A DNA stretch of 64,000 nucleotides from Gleimia europaea ACS-120-V-Col10b (GTDB taxonomy: Bacteria > Actinomycetota > Actinomycetes > Actinomycetales > Actinomycetaceae): assembly GCF_000411155.1 (NCBI RefSeq), contig NZ_KE150266.1:1178001-1242000 (forward strand). The letters run 5' to 3'. Position 1 is the stretch's first letter. The number at the start of each line of letters is the position of its first letter. Of this stretch, positions 9,385 through 17,636 are shown piece after piece. The position numbers and the translations under genes are program-made. The notes under the pieces are model-generated. The model had not been told where the DNA came from and did not search any database. It saw only the letters and a list, made by a program, of their open reading frames with translations.

Positions 9385-10302
9385 ATGGTTCATGATCTAA
9401 TCATTGTTGGTTCCGGTCCAGCTGGTTACACGGCGGCAATTTACGCCTCGCGTGCCGGTTTGAAGCCGATTGTTTTTGCCGGCTCATTCACGGCTGGCGG
9501 AGCCCTCATGAACACTACTGAGGTGGAGAACTTCCCTGGTTTTCCTGAGGCCGTGATGGGTCCGGAGCTCATGGTGAAGATGCAGGAGCAGGCCGAGAAG
9601 TTCGGTGCTGACGTGCGGATGGAGGACGTGGAGCGCCTTGACCTTGCCGGGGACAACAAGGTGGTTGTGGCTGACGGCGAGGAGTTCTGGGCGCGCGCGG
9701 TGATTGTGGCAACGGGCGCTGCTTACCGCACGCTCGGTTTGGAGGGCGAACAGACTTACGCCGGGCGCGGCGTTTCGTACTGCGCTACGTGTGATGGTTT
9801 CTTCTTCCGCGATAAGCAGATCGCTGTTGTGGGTGGGGGCGATTCTGCTATGGAAGAGGCGCTGTTCTTGTCCCGGTTTGGCAAGGTGACGGTGATTCAT
9901 CGCCGTGATGAGCTTCGCGCTTCGAAGATTTTGCAGGAGCGCGCGCTGGCGGATCCGAACATTTCGTTTGCGTGGAACTCTGTTGTTGTTGATATGAAGG
10001 GCGAGGCGAGCCTGCAGAGCCTGGTTCTTGAAGATACGGTTACGGGTGAGCGCCGCGAGCTTGCCGCGGATGGTCTGTTCGTTGCGATTGGTCATGATCC
10101 GCGCACGGAGTTGGTTAAGGATCAGCTTGAGTTGGAAGGTGCTTACATTAAGGTGGCTTCGCCCACCACACACACTTCGGTTCCGGGCGTGTTTGCGTGT
10201 GGCGACGTTGCAGATTCGCGTTACAGGCAGGCCATCACGGCTGCTGGTACGGGCGCGAAGGCGGCCCTTGACGTGCAACATTATTTAGAGAGTCTGAAGT
10301 AG
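9385..10302 (+). CDS. trxB: Thioredoxin-disulfide reductase
   Basis: FAD enzyme that reduces thioredoxin with NADPH. 305 residues, usual for the low-molecular-weight type. FAD-binding GSGPAGY near the N-terminus, redox-active CATC at 133-136, NADPH-binding GGGDSAMEEA, and the C-terminal FACGDVAD motif that closes the FAD site are all present. It lies 27 bases upstream of trxA with no terminator between, so trxBA form one unit, likely induced by disulfide stress through the SigR-type promoter. Confidence 0.97.
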   Translation: MVHDLIIVGSGPAGYTAAIYASRAGLKPIVFAGSFTAGGALMNTTEVENFPGFPEAVMGPELMVKMQEQAEKFGADVRMEDVERLDLAGDNKVVVADGEEFWARAVIVATGAAYRTLGLEGEQTYAGRGVSYCATCDGFFFRDKQIAVVGGGDSAMEEALFLSRFGKVTVIHRRDELRASKILQERALADPNISFAWNSVVVDMKGEASLQSLVLEDTVTGERRELAADGLFVAIGHDPRTELVKDQLELEGAYIKVASPTTHTSVPGVFACGDVADSRYRQAITAAGTGAKAALDVQHYLESLK

Positions 10303-10329
10303 TTTTAACGCTTAGTGAGGGGGTTGACA

Positions 10330-10653
10330 ATGGCGGAGACAATCAAGATTTCGGATGCCGACTTCGCGGCTGTGGTGAATGGTTCAGACCTGCCGGTGCT
10401 GGTTGATTTTTGGGCGCCGTGGTGCGGCCCGTGTCAACAGATGTCGCCAATTTTAGATGAGGTTGCGAGCGAACTTTCCGGCAAGATCATTGTTGGCAAG
10501 GTAAACGTAGATGAGAATCCCACGCTGGCTACTAAGTTCGGGATCGTGTCGATCCCAACGATGATCCTGTTCCAGGGCGGCAAGCCAGTGAAGTCAATCG
10601 TTGGCGGACGCACGAAGGCCAAGCTGAAGACAGATATAGAGGCCGGCCTATAG
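10330..10653 (+). CDS. trxA: Thioredoxin
   Basis: Small dithiol protein reducing cytoplasmic disulfides, partner of TrxB. 107 residues; active site WCGPC at 31-35, followed by the conserved cis-Pro region (SIPTMILF) and a Gly-rich end (VGGRTKAKL). ATG 10330 is chosen because GTGAGGGGG lies just upstream; the in-frame GTG at 10315 sits inside that ribosome binding site. A strong terminator follows at 10667. Confidence 0.97.
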   Translation: MAETIKISDADFAAVVNGSDLPVLVDFWAPWCGPCQQMSPILDEVASELSGKIIVGKVNVDENPTLATKFGIVSIPTMILFQGGKPVKSIVGGRTKAKLKTDIEAGL

Positions 10654-10666
10654 TTGTAGATCCGCT

Positions 10667-10703
10667 GCGGCTGGGAGCATGTTGCGTTCCCAGCCGCTTT
10701 TCT
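10667..10703 (+). terminator. Rho-independent terminator of trxBA
   Basis: GCGGCTGGGA (10667-10676) pairs with TCCCAGCCGC (10688-10697), followed by TTTTC. Ten-base perfect stem, 11-base loop, 14 bases after the trxA stop. Confidence 0.85.
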
Positions 10704-10921
10704 TTGCGCCGCAAGACTCGCGCACTTTTTCCCGCCGCGTAGCGCATCTACCCGTCTTGGTGACACGTTTGGCAAGATTGCTTGAGTGCAGGGCGACCTG
10801 TTTCCTTTTGGTATTGCTCTCTCATTTGTCTTATTTTCACGGTTTTTCTTTGGTTCCTCGTACTTTGGGTGGCACAATCGGGAGATAAGAACTTTCCCTT
10901 CGCTTTGAAAGATTTACTACA

Positions 10922-12241
10922 TTGGTTGAACGTCCAGATCCGCATTCCGATTCAGGCACTTGGCTAGATCCTTGGCACGGAGCGTATGCGGCGCGAGCCC
11001 ACGGGTTGCGTTCGTCTGAGATTCGCGCTCTGTTTGCAGTGGTTTCGAGGCCGGAAGTCGTGTCTTTGGCCGGCGGCATGCCGAACATTAAGGATTTGCC
11101 TCTGGATTCGTTGGCCGAGTCGGCACGGACGCTGATTTCGCGTCATGGCGCGCAGGCAATGCAGTACGGCTCCGGCCAGGGCTGGGAGGATCTTCGCCAG
11201 CGCATCACTGAGGTGATGACGTATGACGGTATTAATGCTGATCCTGATGACGTGGTTGTGACTACGGGTTCGCAGCAGGCGTTGGATCTTGTTTCTGAGA
11301 TTTTCTTGGAAAAGGGCGACGTCGTGCTGGCGGAAGCTCCTTCTTATGTGGGTGCGCTTGGCACGTTCCGCGCGTACGAGGGCGAGGTTGCGCACGTAGA
11401 GATGGATGAGGATGGCCTCATTCCTGAAGCTCTGGAAGAGATGATCCGCAGGTTGCGTGCCCAGGGCCGCCGGATTAAGTTCTTGTACACGATTCCGAAC
11501 TTCCACAATCCGGCTGGTGTGACGCTGTCGGAGGAACGCCGGCCTGTGATTGTGGAGATTTGTCGCCGCGAACACATTTTGATTGTTGAGGATAACCCGT
11601 ACGGGCTGCTCGGTTTCGATTCGGATCCGCTTCCAGCTTTGCAGTCTTATAACCCCGAGGGCGTGGTTTATCTGGGTTCGTTCTCGAAGATGTTTGCTCC
11701 TGGTTTTCGGATTGGTTGGGCGCTTGCTCCGCATGCGATTCGCAATAAGTTGGTTTTGGCTTCCGAGTCCGCGATTCTTTCCCCCTCGATGGTCGGACAG
11801 ATGGCGATTGAGCAGTATTTGTCGGACTATGACTGGTATGGCCAGGTGAAGGTTTACCGGCAGATGTATCGGGAGCGCTGCAACGCGATGATGGCTGCGT
11901 TGGAGGACTTCTTGCCGGATTTGCAGTGGACTACGCCAAAGGGTGGTTTCTACACGTGGGTGACGCTACCGGAGGGGCTGGACGCGAAGGCGATGCTTCC
12001 ACGCGCGGTCACAGGTTTGGTTGCATATGTTTCCGGCACGGCGTTTTACGCTGACGGCCGCGGCGGTGACCATGTGCGGCTCTCGTTCTGTTATCCGCCA
12101 CCCGAGGAGATTCGCGAGGGCGTGCTTCGTTTATCTCGCGTGATTAATGCCGAACGCGAGTTGGTGGAAATGTTTGGCACGAACGATCGCGCAGAGTTGC
12201 CCGATGACGCTGTGTCAGCGCCAGCCCCGGATCAGGTTTAA
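10922..12241 (+). CDS. PLP-dependent aminotransferase (class I/II, MocR-like catalytic domain without HTH)
   Basis: Fold type I aminotransferase resembling 2-aminoadipate/aromatic transaminases; substrate unknown. 439 residues with no N-terminal GntR helix-turn-helix, so an enzyme rather than a MocR regulator. Seen: substrate entry segment with LAGGMPN, the Asp that contacts pyridine nitrogen (VEDNPYGLL), and the Schiff-base lysine in GSFSKMFAPGFRIGW. Starts at TTG 10922 behind GAAAG. It is followed 14 bases on by a Ddl-like ligase, so the pair may act on the same amino acid pool; that link is inference. Similar genes sit near oriC in other actinobacteria. Confidence 0.85.
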   Translation: MVERPDPHSDSGTWLDPWHGAYAARAHGLRSSEIRALFAVVSRPEVVSLAGGMPNIKDLPLDSLAESARTLISRHGAQAMQYGSGQGWEDLRQRITEVMTYDGINADPDDVVVTTGSQQALDLVSEIFLEKGDVVLAEAPSYVGALGTFRAYEGEVAHVEMDEDGLIPEALEEMIRRLRAQGRRIKFLYTIPNFHNPAGVTLSEERRPVIVEICRREHILIVEDNPYGLLGFDSDPLPALQSYNPEGVVYLGSFSKMFAPGFRIGWALAPHAIRNKLVLASESAILSPSMVGQMAIEQYLSDYDWYGQVKVYRQMYRERCNAMMAALEDFLPDLQWTTPKGGFYTWVTLPEGLDAKAMLPRAVTGLVAYVSGTAFYADGRGGDHVRLSFCYPPPEEIREGVLRLSRVINAERELVEMFGTNDRAELPDDAVSAPAPDQV

Positions 12242-12255
12242 GTGAGGAGTTCATT

Positions 12256-13212
12256 GTGTCTGAAGCTTTGAAGATTTTGGTTGTTTCTGGCGGGTTGACG
12301 CATGAGCGTGATGTTTCGCTGAGGTCGGGGCGCCGCGTGGCCACGGTGCTGCGTCACGCGGGCCACACGGTTGAGGTTTGTGACCTTAACGCTCAGTTTT
12401 TGCCCACAGTTGCTGAGTTTGAGCCAGATGTGGTGTGGCCACTGATTCACGGTTCGGTTGGCGAGGACGGTTCGGTTCAGGATCTTCTTGAGCTAATCTC
12501 GTTCCCGTACGTAGGCTCTACGGCTGCTTCGTGCGCATTGGCCTCTAGCAAGCCAACCGCTAAGTCTTTGGCGCAGCTGAGCGGCGTGGTGACTCCAAAG
12601 TGGCTCTCGCTCAAGCAGGCTCTGTTCCGCCAGGTTGGAGCGCCCGCAATCATTCAGTCGATTGTCGATAACGAAGCCGGGCTTACCTTCCCACTTATCG
12701 TAAAGCCTGCGGATGGCGGTTCCGCACTCGGCCTCTCCAAGGTGTTTAACGAAGAAGAGCTGCGCTCCGCCATGGTTGATGCTTTCGCCTATGGCGACAC
12801 CGTTATGGTTGAGCAGTTCATTCCAGGCAAAGAAATAGCGGTTTCTGTGCTTGACCTTGGCGAGCCGGTGGCGCTACCTCCGGTTGAGATTGAAACCGAT
12901 GATGGTAGGTATGATTACGACGCTCGCTACAACACCGGCCGGTCTAAGTTCTTTGTGCCCGCCCGTCTATCCGAGGAGGAGCTCGCGGCTGTATGCGACG
13001 TAGCGCTCAAGGTTCACAAGACTGTGGGAATGCGGCATTTATCGCGTATCGATCTGATTCTCGGCGAGGATGGCACAGTCTGGTTCATTGACGCCAACGT
13101 CAGCCCGGGCATGACGGATACTTCGCTGTTCCCGCTTGCAGCCGAAGAATACGGCAGCCTTAGCGACGTGCTGGAAGATATCGCTCGCTACGCTGCAGAA
13201 AACCAAAGCTAA
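12256..13212 (+). CDS. D-alanine-D-alanine ligase family ATP-grasp protein
   Basis: ATP-grasp ligase of the Ddl/VanA type that would join two D-amino acids. 318 residues, somewhat shorter than typical Ddl (340-370). Seen: N-terminal SGGLTHERDVSLRSG (Ddl N-lobe, with Glu in the HE position), HGSVGEDG, VKPADGGSALGLSKV (ATP-grasp central domain), and the metal-binding DANVSPGMT near the C-terminus. Start GTG 12256 with GAGGAG. Probably co-transcribed with the aminotransferase. Whether it is the main cell-wall Ddl or an accessory ligase cannot be decided here. Confidence 0.82.
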   Translation: MSEALKILVVSGGLTHERDVSLRSGRRVATVLRHAGHTVEVCDLNAQFLPTVAEFEPDVVWPLIHGSVGEDGSVQDLLELISFPYVGSTAASCALASSKPTAKSLAQLSGVVTPKWLSLKQALFRQVGAPAIIQSIVDNEAGLTFPLIVKPADGGSALGLSKVFNEEELRSAMVDAFAYGDTVMVEQFIPGKEIAVSVLDLGEPVALPPVEIETDDGRYDYDARYNTGRSKFFVPARLSEEELAAVCDVALKVHKTVGMRHLSRIDLILGEDGTVWFIDANVSPGMTDTSLFPLAAEEYGSLSDVLEDIARYAAENQS

Positions 13213-13236
13213 CACCGGTTACAACAGTTTTCTTTT

Positions 13237-13263
13237 CGGGCCAGCTCTGCGAAGGCTGGCCCG
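13237..13263 (+). terminator. Hairpin after the Ddl-like gene, abutting parS-1
   Basis: CGGGCCAGC (13237-13245) pairs with GCTGGCCCG (13255-13263), nine perfect base pairs with a 9-base loop. Only a weak AATTGTTT run follows, and that run is the start of the first parS, so it is a possible terminator that shares bases with the centromere. Confidence 0.5.
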
Positions 13264-13266
13264 AAT

Positions 13267-13282
13267 TGTTTCACGTGAAACA
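13267..13282. promoter_or_regulatory. parS: parS site 1
   Basis: Perfect 16-bp palindrome TGTTTCACGTGAAACA, the consensus ParB-binding site. The palindrome extends three more bases each side (AAT and ATT), 22 bp in all. Confidence 0.95.
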
Positions 13283-13470
13283 ATTGGCCTCGCAATCAGG
13301 TTCACTCGCACCGACCTTGCTTCTGTTTATTCCTGCAAAGTCCGATGCCCGTTGCCATTAACCAAATCACGAAAGACTTTGAGAGCGCCTACGATACCGA
13401 GTTTGAACAGTCATGCGCTTGACACTCAATCAGTTTTACTCATTAGAGCACGTACGCGACAAAACTAAAT

Positions 13471-13486
13471 TGTTTCACGTGAAACA
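13471..13486. promoter_or_regulatory. parS: parS site 2
   Basis: Same perfect 16-bp TGTTTCACGTGAAACA with the same AAT/ATT extensions; 204 bases after site 1. Confidence 0.95.
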
Positions 13487-13725
13487 ATTGGCTTGACAAT
13501 CACTCTCACGGCCGAACCTACTGAGCATTCGCTAGCACCACCACCCCTCATTGCGCATTGTCTTGTGAGGAATTGAAAATATCCGTCGATATGCAGCTAT
13601 CCGCGAGGTCGTTTGTTGAATCTGCCAAAAGGCCGGCTATGGCACGAAGACTAGCGTTAGGTACCACGCGCTTGATACTGGGCTAGGTACCGCTATAAAA
13701 CGTTCGTACTTGGTACCGACTGAAT

Positions 13726-13741
13726 TGTTTCACGTGAAACA
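13726..13741. promoter_or_regulatory. parS: parS site 3
   Basis: Same perfect 16-bp TGTTTCACGTGAAACA with AAT/ATT extensions; 255 bases after site 2 and 9 bases after the last of three phased GGTACC sites. Confidence 0.95.
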
Positions 13742-14030
13742 ATTGGTTGGTCGAGCACTTCACCGAGCTTACGTGTTCACAGTTAGTCCGACTCCGCTGC
13801 GTATTGTGGATGCTTGTATTGCCTGCGACACAAACTCCTGTCGGATAAACTCAATCGTCGTGCAGTTGGTAACGAGAGCTACGAAATGTACGAATTCAGA
13901 CGCATACCACCGCACAAGAACCACTTGCAGCGCACCTCTGCGCGATTCGCAGGATATTACGCCCATGCACAGTGTGCTTGATTTAGGGGCCGTTCGTTTA
14001 CTCAGCGGGCGTACACGGAAACTATGGAAT

Positions 14031-14046
14031 TGTTTCACGTGAAACA
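14031..14046. promoter_or_regulatory. parS: parS site 4
   Basis: Same perfect 16-bp TGTTTCACGTGAAACA with AAT/ATT extensions; 305 bases after site 3 and 411 bases from the parB stop. Confidence 0.95.
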
Positions 14047-14457
14047 ATTTGCTCACACGCACTAAGCGGGCTGCCGATAACTGCTAAAACTCCTCCAATT
14101 CCCGCCCTGCCCCGTCTCGGCCACGTCTACATCCACATCTGGTTAAACCATCTGCGTATAACAACCGCCGAAATAAATATTCATTAGTTATCCCAGCGCA
14201 TTGGTCCGGGTCTTTACGTCTCCGCGCACGAGTAACAATGTGACTGTCCACGCTACCCGCGCACGGGTACCTCCCAAAGGTACGACGCCGTATCGGTCGT
14301 GCTCGCTACGCTACATGCGCAAAGACGCTTTGCAAGAATATGCAAAGGCTGTGCCTCTGTTAGCCCATACAGCGGTTGCGCGGCGTAAATTCAACATACG
14401 AACATAGGTCTGCCCTGGAACCAGCGCACCTTCGGTGTGGCAGTTGCCTGGCGCTAA

Positions 14458-15957
14458 CTAGCCGCGAAGGTTCGCGATTACCTGCGTGATTCGCTCTAAG
14501 TCTTCTGGGCCGGCGTATTCAATCGAGATGCGGCCCTTGTGTTTTCCTTCCACTACCGTTACCCGAGTGTCGAGCAGGTCTGTTAGCCGTTCCACTACGC
14601 TCGAAGCATTTTCTGATAGTGGCCGCGCAATACGCTTTGCGCTCTTCTTCGCGGCCACGGTAGAGACTTCCCCGAGCGCCACAATCTCTTCGGTGGTGCG
14701 AACTGACAGACCCTCGGCAACGATGCGATCGGCGAGGGCGTCCATTTGGGCGATGTTTGGCAAAGCCAAGAGGGCACGCGCATGTCCCGCACTGAGCACG
14801 CCAGCGGCAAGCTTGCGTTGAACCGAGGGCGGAAGCTTCAACAGTCTCAACGAGTTAGCGATTTGCGGCCGCGAACGCTTAATTCGTTCCGACAGCTCTT
14901 GCTGGGTGTACCCAAAGTCAGACATTAGTTGCGCATACGCATTGGCTTCTTCAATCGGGTTTAACTGTGTGCGGTGTAGGTTCTCTACCAAAGCCTCGCG
15001 TAGCAACTCATCGTCTTCGGTGTTGCGCACAATCGCGGGAATCGTCTCCGCGCCCGCAAGCTTAGAAGCACGGAGCCTGCGTTCACCCATGATCAGTTCG
15101 AACTTTGGAAGTTTGTCAACCCCCTCCGCCTTTCGCTGTTCAACAGCTTCTTGATAGCGCTGCGTGGTGCCGTCAATTTCGCGTACGACGATAGGCTGCA
15201 GAACACCGATTTCCTTAATCGACTCAGACAGCTCTGCGAGTTCAAACTCATCGAAGATTTCACGAGGCTGCTTCGGGTTAGGCACCACCAGGTCAACATC
15301 AATCAGCGCGAAGTAAACGCCGGGTACCTGCACCAGATCGTCTGATGCCGCACCATCCTCAGTTGCACCACCTTGCGCCTCTAGCGAACCGGAGGCTTCT
15401 GATACCCCCCGCTGTGTGGCAGCGGCGGCCTCCAAATCAGCGGTAACAGTCTCTTTCCCAGCGAACTCCGATTCACCACTCGCAACCGTTGCCTCGGTAT
15501 TCGCAGTACCGGGATCCTCGGGAATAATGTCTGCAAATAGAGGACGCTTCTTTGTTCCTGCATCGCCCGCCGGCTCAGAGCCATCCTGGTTACGACCCAC
15601 TTTAACGGAATCAGCCAAGGAACCCTTCCTGGACGATTTCTTCGACGAAGAAGCACCCTTCGTGCTTCGCTTTGAGCGCGCATCTACCGCCGCATCGCTC
15701 TTGGTTGCTCCCTTAGCAGAGGAACTCTTACTACGAGTAGGACGGCCTTTTCGTGGCGTAGGCTTCAATAAATCAGCGGAAAGAGACTGCGAACGCCGCT
15801 CTCCGGAGTCCTTGCCCGAGCCACCTGCGAAAAACAGATCGGAGGGCCGCCCAACGCTCTCCTCGCGAGAAATTGTTTCACGTGAAACAATTGCATCTCG
15901 TTCCGGAATTAGGGAACCAAGTCCGCGCCCCAGTGCGCGCCTTTCATTCGCCGCCAT
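14458..15957 (-). CDS. parB: Chromosome partitioning protein ParB
   Basis: CTP-dependent DNA clamp that loads at parS and spreads, segregating origins with ParA. 499 residues, longer than usual because of a disordered Ser/Lys/Ala/Glu-rich region between residues 25 and about 185. Then the ParB/Spo0J N domain: VVPNPKQPREIFDE, GERRLRASKLAG (the CTP/phosphate-binding GERRxRA motif), the HTH core (QLMSDFGYTQQELSERI), and the C-terminal dimerisation segment. ATG 15957 has TAGGAG six bases upstream; a TTG two codons earlier is less likely. It overlaps the parA stop by 14 bases. A parS site lies inside codons 25-32. Confidence 0.95.
   Translation of the reverse strand: MAANERRALGRGLGSLIPERDAIVSRETISREESVGRPSDLFFAGGSGKDSGERRSQSLSADLLKPTPRKGRPTRSKSSSAKGATKSDAAVDARSKRSTKGASSSKKSSRKGSLADSVKVGRNQDGSEPAGDAGTKKRPLFADIIPEDPGTANTEATVASGESEFAGKETVTADLEAAAATQRGVSEASGSLEAQGGATEDGAASDDLVQVPGVYFALIDVDLVVPNPKQPREIFDEFELAELSESIKEIGVLQPIVVREIDGTTQRYQEAVEQRKAEGVDKLPKFELIMGERRLRASKLAGAETIPAIVRNTEDDELLREALVENLHRTQLNPIEEANAYAQLMSDFGYTQQELSERIKRSRPQIANSLRLLKLPPSVQRKLAAGVLSAGHARALLALPNIAQMDALADRIVAEGLSVRTTEEIVALGEVSTVAAKKSAKRIARPLSENASSVVERLTDLLDTRVTVVEGKHKGRISIEYAGPEDLERITQVIANLRG
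15874..15889. promoter_or_regulatory. parS: parS site 5, inside parB coding sequence
   Basis: Perfect TGTTTCACGTGAAACA, again extended to 22 bp by AAT/ATT, read through by parB as part of Ile-Val-Ser-Arg-Glu-Thr-Ile near its N-terminus. An intragenic parS at the start of parB (spo0J) is known from other bacteria. Confidence 0.95.
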
Positions 15958-16840
15958 TTTCAACTCCTACATTCGCCCAACGCAAAGCCAACTCGTAAGC
16001 GGCCGCCTTGTAGGCAACAGCGCCCTGGCCGCGTGGATCGTGCCCAAAAATACTAGTTCCAAAACTTGGAGCCTCCGAAAGCTTAACCAGCCGAGGAATG
16101 TAGCTGTCCAACACCACCCCTGGGAAATAACGCTTTATCTCCGCAGCAACTTCCGAACTGAGATTTGTCCGCCTGTCGTACATGGTTAGCAGGATCGCGC
16201 CAATGGTTAGGCCCGGATTCAAATAGTTTCGGATCCGTTCAACCGTATTGACCAACATGGAAAGGCCTTCCAGCGCGTAATACTCCGTTTGGATCGGCAC
16301 GATTACTTGATCTGCGGCCACAAAAGAGTTCAGGGTCAGCAATCCCAGGCTTGGAGGACAGTCAATCAAAACGACGTCCACACCTCGATTAACTGCGAGG
16401 AAGTCCTTAATGGCCCTGCGCAACACAAATTCGCGACCCTCAATGGCCGAGAGTTCAAGTTCAGCACCGGACAAGTCGATCGTAGCCGGGCAGACAAACA
16501 GATTCTCGGATTCCTCACACGCGTGTAGACATTCCGCAAGGTTCAGCGAGTTACTTAGTACGTCATACGTAGAGGGGGTGCCCTGATTGTGGTCAATTCC
16601 CAGCGCGGTAGAGGCATTGCCTTGCGGATCGGAATCAATCACCACCACGGACAGGCCTGCTTGCGCCAATGCAACCGCAAGATTCACCACTGACGTCGTC
16701 TTGCCCACTCCACCTTTCTGGTTCGCGACTGCAACAACCAGCGGTCGCTGTGGACGCGGGAAAACGACACCCTCAAGTTGTGCGCGCAAACTAGCTGCGC
16801 GCCCAATTTCATCTGCAAGGGGACTAGAACCAGTGGTCAC
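15944..16840 (-). CDS. parA: Chromosome partitioning ATPase ParA (Soj)
   Basis: Deviant Walker ATPase that binds the nucleoid and moves ParB-parS complexes. 298 residues with GTG 16840, chosen because GAAAGGAG ends five bases before it; a TTG at 16855 lies inside that site. Seen: KGGVGKTT with the signature lysine at 42-49, VIDSDPQGNASTALG (Walker A'), VLIDCPPSLGLLTLNS (Walker B), and a basic C-terminal DNA-binding patch. First gene of parAB; a perfect palindrome sits just upstream of the ribosome binding site. Confidence 0.95.
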   Translation of the reverse strand: MTTGSSPLADEIGRAASLRAQLEGVVFPRPQRPLVVAVANQKGGVGKTTSVVNLAVALAQAGLSVVVIDSDPQGNASTALGIDHNQGTPSTYDVLSNSLNLAECLHACEESENLFVCPATIDLSGAELELSAIEGREFVLRRAIKDFLAVNRGVDVVLIDCPPSLGLLTLNSFVAADQVIVPIQTEYYALEGLSMLVNTVERIRNYLNPGLTIGAILLTMYDRRTNLSSEVAAEIKRYFPGVVLDSYIPRLVKLSEAPSFGTSIFGHDPRGQGAVAYKAAAYELALRWANVGVENGGE

Positions 16841-16852
16841 CAATGCTCCTTT

Positions 16853-16873
16853 CAACTACACCTAGTGTAGTTG
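16853..16873. promoter_or_regulatory. Palindromic operator-like element before parA
   Basis: CAACTACAC (16853-16861), spacer CTA, GTGTAGTTG (16865-16873): a perfect 9-bp inverted repeat touching the parA ribosome binding site. On the minus strand it contains TACACT, a possible -10. It could be a regulator site or an mRNA leader hairpin; the protein that would bind is unknown. Confidence 0.5.
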
Positions 16874-16955
16874 GTTTGCACGGTCTGAAACTCATGGGCT
16901 TGCCGGGTGTGAACAATACCCCGTAGACAATGACTGTGGAAAACAGAAAACGACC

Positions 16956-17636
16956 CTAGCGCTTCTTCTGCATCTCCACTACGCGCGTCGATTCTTCTTC
17001 CATAAGAGAGGGCACTTCGTGAACCTGTACGCGCCCCACGTTGAACTTCTTGAACAGGGGTCGCGCGGCCTTTACTTCCTCTGCCGCTCTCTGTCCTTTC
17101 AAAGCAAGCATTTTTCCGCCGGGTAAAACCAGCGGCATTGTCAATCGCGTCAACTGCTTAAGGTTGGCAACAGCGCGAGACGTCACAATGTCAGATTGTC
17201 CAACGTTGTGTAGTTCTTCCGCTCGCGTGTTGTGGATCGTGACGTTATCTAATCCAATTTCACCGGCCACGTCAGCCAACCATTCACATCTGCGCACCAT
17301 CGGTTCAACTAGATGTACGTCTAGATCCGGCCTCGCGATCGCAATCACCAGCCCGGGGAATCCAGCGCCCGAACCGACGTCTAAAACCTACACGCCCTCG
17401 GGAATGAAACTCAGAACGGCAGCCGAGTTCACGATGTGCCGAGACCACAGTCGCGGCAGTTCACGCGGGCCAATGAGGCCGCGAATCTCACCTTCCTCAA
17501 CGAGCATGCGGGAAAAGTGATCCATCGCCCCAAACTGGGAGCCAAAGAATTCACGAACTACCTCGTTCGGCTGCTCAACAAAGGAGCCGTCAGAGGCAGT
17601 CTGGATCGTAGTTTCTACCTTGTTCGCAGGCTTCAC
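16956..17636 (-). pseudogene. rsmG: 16S rRNA (guanine-N7) methyltransferase RsmG, interrupted by an in-frame TAG
   Basis: Would methylate G527 of 16S rRNA with SAM. The frame runs from GTG 17636 to TAG 16956 (226 residues, normal size) but is broken by a TAG at 17388-17390 after 82 residues (ending FIPEGV). The same frame resumes at once with VLDVGSGAGFPGL, the SAM-binding motif I, and continues to the normal end, so no bases are gained or lost. A C-to-T change in a CAG codon would explain it. The first part holds the family's N-terminal helices, the second all catalytic motifs. Either a true pseudogene, strain variant, sequencing error, or a read-through product. It sits between jag and parA as usual. 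Confidence 0.88.

Larger units (their letters stand above)
13213..14457. other. Gene-free partition (centromere) region with four parS sites
   Basis: 1.2 kb between the Ddl-like gene and the parB stop without a credible gene: the open frames present are short, lack family motifs and ribosome binding sites, and run across parS palindromes. It carries four identical parS sites (starts 13267, 13471, 13726, 14031), a hairpin at 13237-13263, and three GGTACC sites spaced exactly 26 bases at 13660, 13686 and 13712. The position next to parAB and 7-8 kb from oriC fits the chromosome centromere. No promoter could be recognised with confidence. Confidence 0.85.

Noticed and set aside
13286..14407. Several 60-110 codon open frames in the parS region (for example 13710-14042 and 14201-14407)
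   Set aside because: They run through parS palindromes, lack ribosome binding sites and family motifs, and their codon use looks random.
17388..17390. Alternative genetic code or programmed recoding explaining rsmG and Abi stops
   Set aside because: TAG and TGA end many intact genes here, the two breaks use different stops, and no recoding structure was recognised, so mutation is simpler.
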